Part shown: in pieces, positions 44,400 to 52,975 of the stretch
Position numbering within the stretch: position 1 is the first letter of the stretch
Layout of the letters: each line of letters opens with the position of its first letter
The notes under the pieces: model-generated
Database searches by the model: none
Seen by the model: the letters and a program-made list of their open reading frames with translations, nothing else
Told to the model about the DNA's origin: nothing
Program-made: the position numbers and the translations under genes
Assembly (NCBI RefSeq): GCF_016756615.1
Contig: NZ_AP023262.1
Span: forward strand, 4,155,501 to 4,219,500
DNA from: Mesorhizobium sp. L-8-3
Lineage (GTDB): Bacteria; Pseudomonadota; Alphaproteobacteria; Rhizobiales; Rhizobiaceae
Direction of reading: 5' to 3'
DNA: 64,000 nucleotides

Positions 44400-45518
44400 T
44401 CAGGCGAGCCAGGGCGGGGATGGCGTATCGAGGCCAAGCGCGCCACGCACGCCTTGGCGGCGCAGCCACGGCAGGCCCCCCAGCATCGGCATCAACACGT
44501 TCCTGGCGGCGAGCGCAACAGGATTGCGCATCAATGCCATTCCCGTGTTGCGACGGGTCTCCGCAAGGACACGCCGAACGGCCGGCAGCCTGAGGTCGGA
44601 ATATTCGGCCTCACGCCCCTCCGAAACCAGCCAGGCCAGCCAGCAGGCGTCTTCGAAGCCGAGATTCATGCCGCGCCCGCCGATCGGCGAATGGATATGG
44701 GCGGCATCGCCGCACAGGAAGACACCGGCGCGCGCCATCGGGTCGACATGGCGGAAGGACACGCGGAACTCCGCCTCCCACGGAATCTCCTCGATCCGTG
44801 CCGGGTGATGGATGCGATCGCGGAAGTCGGCTAGCGTCGAGACGAACCGCAGCGTTCTGCTATCGACGGGCAACCTGCCCATGACGCCCGGACCATAGAA
44901 ATGCGCCTCTATGAAGGAAGTGTCGATTTCGTTCGCGTAGCGATAGTCGACGAGGTGGAAGGTTTCGGCGAGGGCATTGCCCGGAAACTCCAGGCCCGCT
45001 GCCTTGCGGACCAGCGAATGGGCGCCGTCCGCGCCCACGAGCATGTCGAAACCCACCTCCACGCCCGCCCCGTCGGACAATTTCAGCAGCGCCTTCCGGT
45101 TATCGCCCTGGCCCGACAGGCCCTGAAAAGCCGTGCTCCATTCGGGCTTCATGCCGAATTGGGAGAACTGCTCGAGGAGGATACGCTGGGTGCGACCTTG
45201 AGGCAGGACGTGCATGCCCTGAAACCTGCCATTGACCTGCGTAGTGTCGACCGTCAGCAGCGCGCGTTCATTCGCGAACATGCGCATCTCTCTGACCTGC
45301 ACGGCTTCCGCCAGAATGCGCGCGGTGACGCCCGCCGGCTCGAGCAGGTCCAGGCTTCGGACATTGATCGCCAAAGCGCGGCTTTCGGCGATGGGCGGCG
45401 GGCCGGGCGCCATGTCGACGATACGGGGGCGATAGCCGCGACGCGTGAATTCGATCGCCGCCGCCAGTCCGACCGGACCGGCTCCGACGATCAGGATCCT
45501 GCGCTCCCTGTTCGCCAC
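44400..45518 (-). CDS. FAD-dependent aromatic-type monooxygenase
   Basis: A 372-residue class A flavoprotein monooxygenase. The Rossmann motif is ILIVGAGPVGLAAAIEFTRRG, the middle motif is MLVGADGAHSLVRKAAG, and the second FAD motif is VFLCGDAAHIHSPIGGRGMNLGFEDA. It would hydroxylate an aromatic or polycyclic substrate using NAD(P)H and oxygen. It lies in the same direction as, and 15 bases from, the SCO gene, and just upstream of prmA. Confidence 0.88.
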   Translation of the reverse strand: MANRERRILIVGAGPVGLAAAIEFTRRGYRPRIVDMAPGPPPIAESRALAINVRSLDLLEPAGVTARILAEAVQVREMRMFANERALLTVDTTQVNGRFQGMHVLPQGRTQRILLEQFSQFGMKPEWSTAFQGLSGQGDNRKALLKLSDGAGVEVGFDMLVGADGAHSLVRKAAGLEFPGNALAETFHLVDYRYANEIDTSFIEAHFYGPGVMGRLPVDSRTLRFVSTLADFRDRIHHPARIEEIPWEAEFRVSFRHVDPMARAGVFLCGDAAHIHSPIGGRGMNLGFEDACWLAWLVSEGREAEYSDLRLPAVRRVLAETRRNTGMALMRNPVALAARNVLMPMLGGLPWLRRQGVRGALGLDTPSPPWLA

Positions 45519-45533
45519 CGACGTCTTCCGGGC

Positions 45534-46115
45534 TCAGCCTTCCTTGGCCAGCCGCCTGAGCTTGGCGATGGCGGCGTCGGCACTTTCGCCATAGGCAATG
45601 GTGCCGAAGAAATCTCCTGTGCGGCCCAGCAGCAGCACGGACGCCGTGTGATCCATCGTATAGTCTCCGCCCTCCGTCTCCACCTTGCGGGAGTAGATGC
45701 CGAAGGACTTGGTCATGGCTGCGATCTCGTCGGGTGATCCCGTGATGCCGACGATCCGGTCGGAGACGTTGCCGACATAAGCATTCATGATTTCGGGCGT
45801 GTCGCGCTCCGGGTCGACCGAAACGAAGTAAGCGCGGATGTCCTTGCCGTCGTCGCCGAGCTTCTTCAGCCAGCCGTCGAGTTCGAACAGCGTAGTCGGG
45901 CACACTTCAGGGCAATGGGTAAAGCCGAAGAAGACGGCGGAAGGCTGGCCGCCACGGAGGGCCGCCTCGGTGATCGGCTGCCCGCTCTGATCGACCAGCG
46001 TAAAGGGGGCGCCGAAGGCCTCGCCGGAGTGCTGGACCCGGTACCACTGGAAGGTCATGAGGCCGACAACGGCCGCCATCACAACGAGAATTCCGACGAG
46101 GATAAAGCGCATCAT
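45534..46115 (-). CDS. SCO1/SenC family copper chaperone
   Basis: A 193-residue protein. One N-terminal membrane helix (FILVGILVVMAAVVGLMTFQW) anchors a periplasmic thioredoxin fold. The copper ligands are C68 and C72 in HCPEVCPTT and H156 in YTMDHTASV. It delivers copper to cytochrome oxidase or handles thiol exchange. It starts 33 bases after the small membrane-protein gene. Confidence 0.92.
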   Translation of the reverse strand: MMRFILVGILVVMAAVVGLMTFQWYRVQHSGEAFGAPFTLVDQSGQPITEAALRGGQPSAVFFGFTHCPEVCPTTLFELDGWLKKLGDDGKDIRAYFVSVDPERDTPEIMNAYVGNVSDRIVGITGSPDEIAAMTKSFGIYSRKVETEGGDYTMDHTASVLLLGRTGDFFGTIAYGESADAAIAKLRRLAKEG

Positions 46116-46148
46116 GAAAAGGGTTCCAGGCTGTGGGCGGTCAGGTCG

Positions 46149-46310
46149 TCAGAAGCACCAGGCCAGCCCGGCCTCTGCCATGGCCATGAACATCGCCGCG
46201 CCCTTGTCGAGCCAGGAGGCGAATGCGACCCCAGAAACGGCCGCGAGCACGGCGAGACCGAGACCGATCTTCGTCAGCGACAGCGTGGTTATGCGGGCCT
46301 GTGCCTTCAT
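46149..46310 (-). CDS. Small membrane protein, 53 residues
   Basis: A short frame beginning MKAQARITTLSLTKIGLGLA has one hydrophobic helix (LGLAVLAAVSGVAFASWL) and a C-terminal amphipathic stretch ending LAWCF. I recall similar short proteins beside SCO genes in rhizobia, but cannot name a family. It is probably cotranscribed with the SCO gene. A longer version of the frame runs upstream into the creA gene on the other strand; the internal ATG gives the compact membrane protein. Confidence 0.55.
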   Translation of the reverse strand: MKAQARITTLSLTKIGLGLAVLAAVSGVAFASWLDKGAAMFMAMAEAGLAWCF

Positions 46311-46439
46311 GCCAACAAGATAGCGCGGCAGGCCTGCCTGCAAAAGATGCCAACTTGACGCTGGAATATGCCACCCTGCTTGCAAGGGATAGAAGCTCGC
46401 CCCAAGTGAGAGGGCAGAATCATCCCGAAGGAGATATGG

Positions 46440-46925
46440 ATGCGCCGTATTGCCCTTGGCTTTCTCGTCGGCTGCGCGGCCGCCGCCTGGCCTGCCGCGG
46501 CCCAGCAGGTCGGCGAGGTGGGCGTCGACTGGCTCGGCAACGACATAATCGTCGAGGCGATCAAGGACCCCGGCGTCGATGGCGTCACATGCCATGTCTC
46601 CTATTTCGATCGCGGCGTGATCGACCGGCTGCAGAAGGGCAACTGGTTCGAGGATCCGTCCGACACCGCGATCTCATGCCGGCAGACCGGACCGATCACC
46701 ATCTACGACATCGCGCTCGGCGAAGAGGGCGAGGAAGTGTTCAAGCAGGGCATCAGCCTGATCTGGAAAAAGCAGGTGGTGAACCGCATATACGACAAGA
46801 CCAACGACACGCTGATTTACCTGGCGCATTCCCGCCAGGTGCAGGACGGCTCGGCCAAGATGTCGATGTCGACCGTGCCGCTCTACGGCCAGCAGGTCGT
46901 CTGGGCGAAGGGCAAGCCCAAGTAA
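46440..46925 (+). CDS. creA: CreA family periplasmic protein
   Basis: A 161-residue protein with a signal peptide (MRRIALGFLVGCAAAAWPAAAQQ) and CreA landmarks: VGVDWLGNDIIVEAIKDPGVDGVTCHVSYFDRG, TAISCRQTGPI, and SLIWKKQVVNRIYD. Two cysteines could pair. Function is unknown in the family. AAGGAG precedes the ATG by seven bases. Confidence 0.9.
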   Translation: MRRIALGFLVGCAAAAWPAAAQQVGEVGVDWLGNDIIVEAIKDPGVDGVTCHVSYFDRGVIDRLQKGNWFEDPSDTAISCRQTGPITIYDIALGEEGEEVFKQGISLIWKKQVVNRIYDKTNDTLIYLAHSRQVQDGSAKMSMSTVPLYGQQVVWAKGKPK

Positions 46926-47328
46926 GGCGGCGTCTAAAATTAACCGAATTGCTTCGACCAAAAATCTGGCGAAGGCGGTGCGGTGCTGCCGCCCCTGGCT
47001 TGCCCCTCACTGTCCTGCCGGACATCTCTCCCCGCGAGCGGGGAGAGAGAGGCCGGGCGCTCGGATTTCGCCAATCGGAAACCTCGGCGATTGGCAAAAA
47101 CGTAGACACGATCGGCTCTCTCCCCGCTTGCGGGGGTGAGCACCCGGTTCGCGGAGCGAATTCATCGTGCCAGTGGCACGATGAAAGGCCAGCGAACGCC
47201 GGGACGCTGCGAAGCAGCGGGGACCCGGCCGGTCGTCCGGCAGGACAGTGAGGGGCGCAAAGCGAAGCGATTATTTTCCGATGTCTCCTAAGCTTGCGGC
47301 GGCGTCGCGGCCGGCGTAAAGCGCCGCC
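46926..47328. other. Intergenic region dominated by an inverted-repeat element
   Basis: Gap between creA and the acetyltransferase gene. Apart from the inverted-repeat element at 47002-47256 nothing gene-like is seen. Confidence 0.5.
47002..47256. repeat. 255-bp element with perfect 22-bp terminal inverted repeats
   Basis: The left end GCCCCTCACTGTCCTGCCGGAC (first 20 bases shown by the leading GCCCCTCACTGTCCTGCCGG) is the exact reverse complement of 47235-47256. Internal hairpins include CTCTCCCCGCGAGCGGGGAGAG and the CATCGTGCC/GGCACGATG pair. It has no coding capacity, so it is a MITE-like or mosaic palindromic element. Confidence 0.75.
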
Positions 47329-47964
47329 ATGACCGCCGATCTCCGCTTCACCGATCCGGAACCGCGCATCCACCCGACCGCCGAGCTGAAATCCTGCCGG
47401 CTCGGCCGCTATTCGGCGATCGGCGAGCGCGTTGTGCTGCGCGAGGTGTCGGTCGGCGACTACAGCTATTTCGAGCGGCATGCCGAGGCTATCTACACGA
47501 CGATCGGCAAGTTCTGCTCCATTGCCGCGAACAGCCGCATCAACGCGCTGGAGCATCCGCTGGAACGGCTGACCACTCACAAGCTGAGCTACCGCCCCAA
47601 TGAATATTTCCGCTTTCTCGGCGTCGATCAGGGATTTCGGGACAGGCGGCGGGCGAAGAAGGTCTTGATCGGCCATGACGTCTGGATCGGCCATGGCGCG
47701 GTGATCCTGCCCGGCGTTACAATCGCCAACGGGGCCGTCATCGGCGCGAATGCGGTCGTCACGCGCGACGTCGGTGCCTATGAGATCGTGGCTGGCATGC
47801 CGGCGCAACGCTTGCGGCTTCGTTTCGACCCCGAGGTCGCCGCCCGGATCGATCGGCTCGCCTGGTGGGACTGGCCGTCCGAACGGCTTTTCGAAGCCAT
47901 TCCCGACATGCAGAACCTGGCGATCGAGGATTTCCTCGACCGTTGGGAGGGCCGCGACGGCTGA
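47329..47964 (+). CDS. Hexapeptide-repeat acyltransferase
   Basis: A 211-residue left-handed beta-helix protein. Repeats run through RLGRYSAIGERVVLREVSVGDYSYF and IGHDVWIGHGAVILPGVTIANGAVIGANAVVTRDV, with the catalytic-type His in IGHDVWIGHG. The N-terminal IHPTAELKSCRLGRY and IYTTIGKFCSIAANSRIN recall the hexapeptide transferases linked with phosphonate metabolism. No phosphonate genes lie nearby, so the acceptor is unknown. Confidence 0.82.
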   Translation: MTADLRFTDPEPRIHPTAELKSCRLGRYSAIGERVVLREVSVGDYSYFERHAEAIYTTIGKFCSIAANSRINALEHPLERLTTHKLSYRPNEYFRFLGVDQGFRDRRRAKKVLIGHDVWIGHGAVILPGVTIANGAVIGANAVVTRDVGAYEIVAGMPAQRLRLRFDPEVAARIDRLAWWDWPSERLFEAIPDMQNLAIEDFLDRWEGRDG

Positions 47965-48088
47965 CGTTCGGATACCGACGGTTTCGCGGGAGGAGCGTCC
48001 CTGCGGAACCCGCGAGACCGCAACTGCGTTTCCGGCACGGTTTCAACCATGTCCTCGGCGGCAATCCTCGAGGGTGGCGAGGTCGGCC

Positions 48089-48490
48089 ATGTCTGCGGAA
48101 GCGATCTTCACCAAGGCAGCGAACCGGGTCGCACATGCCGCGGGCATGCCGACGACCTTCGTCCTGTGCTGCGGCATCGTCGCCATATGGGCCGTCACCG
48201 GGCCGCTGTTCGACTTCTCGGATACCTGGCAGTTGATCATCAACACCGGGACGACGATCGTGACCTTCCTGATGGTGTTCCTCATCCAGAACACCCAGAA
48301 TCGCGACGGCGCGGCCATCCAGGCCAAGCTGGACGAACTGATCAGGGTGGGCAGGGGCCACGATCAGTTCATCGGCATCGAGCATTTGACCGAGAGCGAA
48401 GTCGAGGCGTTTCGCAAGAAATGCGAAGATGCGGCTCGCCGGCATGACGAACGGAAGAAGAAACAGGCCAGGCAGTCGGAAAAGGCGTAA
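48089..48490 (+). CDS. Low-affinity iron permease family protein
   Basis: A 133-residue membrane protein. Two helices (FVLCCGIVAIWAVTGPLF and LIINTGTTIVTFLMVFLI) are followed by the family signature QNTQNRDGAAIQAKLDELIR and a highly charged C-terminal tail ending in Lys/Arg-rich sequence. The family name comes from yeast Fet4 similarity; in bacteria the function is unproven. It begins 124 bases after the acetyltransferase gene. Confidence 0.85.
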   Translation: MSAEAIFTKAANRVAHAAGMPTTFVLCCGIVAIWAVTGPLFDFSDTWQLIINTGTTIVTFLMVFLIQNTQNRDGAAIQAKLDELIRVGRGHDQFIGIEHLTESEVEAFRKKCEDAARRHDERKKKQARQSEKA

Positions 48491-48919
48491 TACCAAAGCG
48501 CTTCGCACATCCACCGAGCGTGGACGCTGACGCATGCAATGAGTTCGATGCTGCTGCCGCATCCGCCCGCCCTCGGTCGCCGGCGCGGCCCATCGTGGCC
48601 GCTTGGTTTCCGCGCCAACGGGCGTGGAACATCCGGTGGCATGCGCAGACCCTTCAAGCAGGTTTTGGCAGCCAGTCGGCGCAGGAAGTCGCATGTCTCC
48701 CGACAAGGCGAACGAGGGGCATTCCACCGTTCAAGGTGTGGCGACGAATTCGATCAACCGCGTCGCTCCGAGTGACAGCGCACATGCGGCGAGTGCGCTG
48801 TCACACATTTCGGCTATTGCAAAGAAGGCATCACAGTAATCATTATCCCTGATCGAAGTCTTGAAGTCGGGGGACTGCAGAGTCTTCATACCAGCGACAA
48901 TTGAGAGAGGAGGTTCGTC
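48491..48919. other. Noncoding gap before hdeD
   Basis: About 430 bases. The first part (about 48510-48640) has weak similarity to the dispersed sequence at 41010-41130 and 50715-50830. The last 130 bases are AT-richer and include a GACAGCGCACATGCGGCGAGTGCGCTGTC hairpin (48774-48802; arms GACAGCGCAC / GTGCGCTGTC), probably a terminator or regulator upstream of hdeD. Confidence 0.45.
48774..48802. terminator. Hairpin upstream of hdeD
   Basis: The arms GACAGCGCAC and GTGCGCTGTC pair over 10 bp around a nine-base loop (ATGCGGCGA). No T-run follows, so termination is uncertain; it could equally be an operator or an mRNA element. Confidence 0.4.
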
Positions 48920-49555
48920 ATGGCGACAAATCCAATGGCTGGGGCCACAGGCAACAGGTTGGCTGACATGGGCGTAAGATGGGGCTGGTTGCTGGCCCTT
49001 GGCATTCTCATGGTAGTGCTGGGTGTCATCGGGCTTGGCATGACCTACCAGCTGACCCTTGTGGCAATGTTCTGGCTGGGTGCTTTCGCGATCATTGGCG
49101 GGATTGCGCAGGTGCTGGACGGGTTCCATCACAGGGAATGGAAGAGTGTCGCGTGGCACGTGATCATCGGAATCATCTACGTGGCGGCTGGCATCCTGCT
49201 GATCGTCACGCCGGTCGCTTCCGCATTCTGGCTGACACTTTTCCTTGCCGTTTCACTGGTCGTAACAGGCATCATTCGTATCGTGATGGCGTTTCAGGTT
49301 CGTGGGCACGGAAGCGCGTGGATTGCGGTCTTGTTGTCGGGGTTGGTCTCCATCGTTCTCGGCTTCGTGATCTATGGAACGGTTGTCCCGCCGGGCGCGG
49401 AAGCACTCGCCACGCCAGAAGGCCAACTGGAGTGGGTCCGGTCATGGGGCTGGGTCATTGGTCTCTTCGTCGCGATCGAACTGATCATGGAAGGTGCTGC
49501 GTTGATTGCGATCGCGCTGGGGGTCAAAGGCGCACAGGAAGCACCAAGGAGCTAG
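48920..49555 (+). CDS. HdeD family acid-resistance membrane protein
   Basis: A 211-residue protein with six hydrophobic helices in three similar pairs (LALGILMVVLGVIGLGMTY, AMFWLGAFAIIGGIAQVL, IIGIIYVAAGILLIVTP, FLAVSLVVTGIIRIVMAF). This matches HdeD/DUF308. In enteric bacteria the protein helps acid survival; in rhizobia it often belongs to stress regulons. GAGAGGAGG lies just upstream of the ATG. Confidence 0.88.
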   Translation: MATNPMAGATGNRLADMGVRWGWLLALGILMVVLGVIGLGMTYQLTLVAMFWLGAFAIIGGIAQVLDGFHHREWKSVAWHVIIGIIYVAAGILLIVTPVASAFWLTLFLAVSLVVTGIIRIVMAFQVRGHGSAWIAVLLSGLVSIVLGFVIYGTVVPPGAEALATPEGQLEWVRSWGWVIGLFVAIELIMEGAALIAIALGVKGAQEAPRS

Positions 49556-49752
49556 AGCCATATCCGACCGGATGTGAAACCCACCCCGTTTCCTCGAGGC
49601 GAGGCGATTCGGCAGGAGAGGCGCGCAGCTCGACGGGGTTCGATCGGCCAGGCGGTTTGTCAATGAAGGCGGTGCCTAGCTTACCCGGGCATCGGCCCAC
49701 TGTGATCGTGCTTTGGAGGCGCCGATAGTCAGCCGACCTTCTGCTCCGTCGG

Positions 49753-50616
49753 CTATTTCTTCTTCAGATAGTCAGCGAAAGCCTGGCTGTAATCCGGATG
49801 CCAGCGTGACAGCGCGGGACGGTTCTCGATGATGTCGCCGATCGCCCAGGCCATGCGCCGCTCATCGGTTGAGCGGTCGGTTTCGTTGTCGGGGCACAAT
49901 ATGTAGAAGTCGTTGCGGGCGAGGCTCGTCAGCATGAAACTCACAACCTGATCGGGCGTCCACGCCCCGGCCGGCTTTTGTCTAGCGCCCGTGGTCATGC
50001 CGGTGAAGGTGAAGCCGGGGATCAGAAGGTGTGCGGCGACCTTCGAGCCTGGCTCGTTGCGCAGTGCATGGGCGAGGCCTTCCGTGTAGGTCCGCACCGC
50101 CGATTTCGAGACGTTGTAGGCGAGATTGCCCGGCGGCGTGGTTATTCCCTGCTTCGAGCCGGTGTTGACGATGAGGCCGGGCTTGCCGCTTGACAGCATG
50201 CCGGGCGCGAAGGCCTGCACGCCGTGGACGACGCCCCAGAAATTGATCTCGACCAGTGCCTTCCAGTCCTCGAGGTTCTCCCAGGGCTTGCCGGGATTGC
50301 TGCCGACACCGGCATTGTTCATCACGAAGGAGACGTCGCCGAACTGGGTATTCGCCTGGTCGGCGAGGCGATCGAGATCCTCGGGCCTGGAGACGTCGCA
50401 AGGTATTGCGATGACGTCCTCGGGGCCGCCCAAAGCTATTGCCACCAATTCCGCCAAAGCGCTGTGAAGAACCGGGCTTTCCCGGTCTGCTATGACGACA
50501 CGCAAGCCCATGCTCGCGAATTTGCGGGCCACGGCAAAGCCGATGCCGCTCGCCGCGCCGGTGATCACGGCGACATTGCCATAGGCGAGGGCAGGGATGG
50601 CAGATTCCGGGGTCAT
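49753..50616 (-). CDS. Short-chain dehydrogenase/reductase
   Basis: A 287-residue SDR. The cofactor motif is VAVITGAASGIGFAVARKFA, followed by MNNAGVG, a catalytic-region Ser and YNVSKSAV (Tyr-x-x-x-Lys). The ADREs after the second strand suggest an NAD preference. The substrate is unknown. It is monocistronic and flanked by noncoding DNA on both sides. Confidence 0.9.
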   Translation of the reverse strand: MTPESAIPALAYGNVAVITGAASGIGFAVARKFASMGLRVVIADRESPVLHSALAELVAIALGGPEDVIAIPCDVSRPEDLDRLADQANTQFGDVSFVMNNAGVGSNPGKPWENLEDWKALVEINFWGVVHGVQAFAPGMLSSGKPGLIVNTGSKQGITTPPGNLAYNVSKSAVRTYTEGLAHALRNEPGSKVAAHLLIPGFTFTGMTTGARQKPAGAWTPDQVVSFMLTSLARNDFYILCPDNETDRSTDERRMAWAIGDIIENRPALSRWHPDYSQAFADYLKKK

Positions 50617-50926
50617 TTCAAAGCCTCCAGCTTGCCCCTGATATAGCGATTGTGGCGGCTGGTGGCGACCGGTGCTTTAAGAGGATGGGACGGTCTACAG
50701 GTTGTACCAGCGGGCATGGGTGCTGAGGCATCCACCTTACCTCAATCGCCGGCGTGGCCCCTCCGGGCCGCTCGACTTGGCGCCAACAGGCTGCGCCCGG
50801 TCGCGCGCTCAATCGGTCGATTTTATCGAATGCAGAACGTCGCGCGAAGAAAAATTCGCGCGACGTTCCAGGTTCCTGATTAGCGCATGCCGTTTCCCGC
50901 AACCGCTGCACATTCGGAAGGCATGC
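50617..50926. other. Intergenic region with degenerate repeat
   Basis: About 310 bases upstream of the SDR gene. The segment 50715-50830 shares words with 41010-41130 (CCTCAAT-GCCGGCG, then a GCGCC block and GGTCGAT near the end). No gene is seen. Confidence 0.4.
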
Positions 50927-51622
50927 TTAGCCTGGCGGGCCGGTGGTGCCAATCGCATTCGGCCCGCCATTCATCTTGCGAAGCTTCGTCATGAAGTCTT
51001 GTGGCATGAGATAGATGCTGGGTGTCTTATACCCCATGGAGCGTGCGATACTCGCAACGAAAGCGTTGCAGTTGTAGACTCCCGCGTGCCAGAAGTGCGA
51101 CCGCCCCTGGATCTTTCGGATCTTTGCGACCGCAGTATTGTATTCGCGTTCGGTCAACATGACACGCCAGTATGCCGACCTGTATTCGTCTTCCAGATCG
51201 CCGTCGCTCCAGCCGGTTTCGGCCGGAACGGGGATGATGTGACCCAGCATATAGGGGATCACGCTATCCGAGGCGGGATGGAGCCCGGCGACTTCCGGAT
51301 TGATCATCTTGCCGGAAGGGCTCATTCGGCCGAACACCACGTAGGAATGGCCGTAGCTGAGGGCATATCGAGAGCGGAACTCGATGAAGTAGCGTTTGCC
51401 CTTGCCTTTGGACGAAGCAGCCACGAGTTGATGCTGCGGCCCGCTTTCTGGCCGCAGCAATGTTTTCGCGCCGCGGTCGGACAGACCTGGCGTTGCCGAG
51501 GCTGACCCCCCGCCCATCTGGCACGCGCCGATTGCCAGCGAGAACAAAGCCGCCAAAAACAGACGACAACTTACCACCGTTACCCCATCTCTGAACTCCG
51601 ATTTCTGAACTGCGAGGAACAC
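50927..51622 (-). CDS. Unknown lipoprotein with His and Cys motifs
   Basis: Up to 231 residues. The N-terminal signal CRLFLAALFSLAIGAC ends in a lipobox, so the protein is probably a lipoprotein. The mature part contains YGHSYVVFGRMS and later VYNCNAFVASIARSMGY. A His near a strand and a Cys at the head of a helix resemble permuted NlpC/P60 or LRAT-type thiol hydrolases, but I could not assign a family. The true start may be a GTG 45 bases further in, closer to the signal peptide. Confidence 0.65.
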   Translation of the reverse strand: MFLAVQKSEFRDGVTVVSCRLFLAALFSLAIGACQMGGGSASATPGLSDRGAKTLLRPESGPQHQLVAASSKGKGKRYFIEFRSRYALSYGHSYVVFGRMSPSGKMINPEVAGLHPASDSVIPYMLGHIIPVPAETGWSDGDLEDEYRSAYWRVMLTEREYNTAVAKIRKIQGRSHFWHAGVYNCNAFVASIARSMGYKTPSIYLMPQDFMTKLRKMNGGPNAIGTTGPPG

Positions 51623-51677
51623 AAATCGTGGTCAGGCATCAGCCACGGCCCTCCGTCGTGCCGGCCGAAGATCGATC

Positions 51678-51809
51678 CTACTTGATCACGGGCTCTGCCG
51701 GCGCTGCGACGGGCGGCGGCGCCTTCCCTTTGCCCTTGCCGATTCCGGCGCAACCTCCAAGGCTGGCGACGGCTACCGAGGTAAATACAGCGACCAGAAT
51801 TCTAATCAT
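51678..51809 (-). CDS. Small lipoprotein, 43 residues
   Basis: A short frame beginning MIRILVAVFTSVAVASLGGC has a clear type II signal with lipobox SLGGC. The mature part is short and Lys/Gly/Pro/Ala-rich (AGIGKGKGKAPPPVAAPAEP), like entericidin-type small lipoproteins. AAAGGA lies about eight bases before the ATG, and upstream is very AT-rich DNA (51850-51950) suitable for a promoter. Confidence 0.7.
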   Translation of the reverse strand: MIRILVAVFTSVAVASLGGCAGIGKGKGKAPPPVAAPAEPVIK

Positions 51810-51996
51810 CGCGCAATCCTTTCCCCTGATGGTGAAACAGATTATCGAAGCTGCGATTCTACAATAGCGCGAAACTCTCCGAAGGCAAATTATATATAAA
51901 ACGTGGTTAATTTCAGAAATATTTCGGCAATACTACATATCGGCGGCGATGCGCCTGATGCGCACCGGCCGCCGCCGCGGCGAATACAATGCCCCC

Positions 51997-52584
51997 CTAA
52001 ATTATCACCACTCTCGTGCCCACCGGCGTGCGGCCGTAGAGGTGAACGATGTCGTCATTCGTCAAGCGGACGCAGCCGCTCGACACTGCGTGGCCTATTG
52101 TCCAAGGTTCGTTCGTCCCGTGCAGCCGGAACATGGTGTCGCGGCCGCCGCGATAGAGATAGAGGGCGCGAGCGCCGAGCGGATTGTTGAGACCGCCGGG
52201 TACGCCGCCCGCATATTTCACCAGGCGCGGCTTTCGCCTCATCATATTGGCGGTTGGCGTCCAGGAGGGCCACTCCGCCTTGCGCCCGATGGATGCGGTG
52301 CCCTTGAGAGTACGGCCTTGCTCGCCGACGCCTACTCCGTAGCGTGTCGCCGATCCGCGCCCCTCAACGTGGTAGAGGTAGTATTCCGACGTGTCGATCA
52401 CGATCGTTCCGGCCGGCTCGCTCCCCGAATAGGGCACGCGCCGCCTGCGGTAGCGAGGATCCGGTCCGCGTTTCGGTGCGTATGCGGACAGCAATGGCGC
52501 CTGCTGCAATACCGTGCAGCCACCCATCATCAGGGCCAGGCCGGTGAGAATCAGCCCGCGGCGCGTGATCTTGCCATTGCTCAT
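51997..52584 (-). CDS. L,D-transpeptidase (YkuD domain) lipoprotein
   Basis: A 195-residue protein with Tat-like basic start RRGLILTGLALMMGGC (lipobox MGGC). The YkuD domain follows: TIVIDTSEYYLYHVEGRGSA, then the catalytic motif HGTNEPWTIGHAVSSGCVRL with the active His and Cys. It should make 3-3 crosslinks in peptidoglycan or attach outer membrane proteins to it. Rhizobiales use such crosslinks extensively. Confidence 0.92.
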   Translation of the reverse strand: MSNGKITRRGLILTGLALMMGGCTVLQQAPLLSAYAPKRGPDPRYRRRRVPYSGSEPAGTIVIDTSEYYLYHVEGRGSATRYGVGVGEQGRTLKGTASIGRKAEWPSWTPTANMMRRKPRLVKYAGGVPGGLNNPLGARALYLYRGGRDTMFRLHGTNEPWTIGHAVSSGCVRLTNDDIVHLYGRTPVGTRVVII

Positions 52585-52975
52585 GCCTGCCTGCCCAGAA
52601 GTCAGCCAGCATAAAGGTTCTTCTTCTTAACATTCGAAAGCCCGCGGGCCAAGTCCCTGAGAATCAAGCCGCTTCGTGTGTTCGCACGTCACTCGCCTGG
52701 ACTGACCCGGTGATTGCCGAGTCCTGCGGCAATGTCGCGAAATCAGCTGCCAATAGCCACCGATGGAACCGATTCATCGGATCGACTCCGGCACCTGGGT
52801 GCCTCCTCGGTATCGCCATTCCTGACGTCGTGTGTGAGCGGACATGCGCCGCCGACCATGGAGGGTCGTGTCCCACCGAGCATGTAGGTCGGCCGTAGCG
52901 CAGCAGGGTTCCGGCTCAACGAGCACCCGCCGTTCCGAGGATCGGCGGGCGCGGTACGTCGCCGTCGGAAACTGG
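52585..52975. other. Noncoding gap between L,D-transpeptidase and helicase genes
   Basis: About 390 bases. It contains the promoter side of the transpeptidase gene. A 7-bp hairpin near the helicase end (CCCGCCG 52926-52932 / CGGCGGG 52943-52949) could end helicase transcription. No gene is convincing. Confidence 0.4.
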
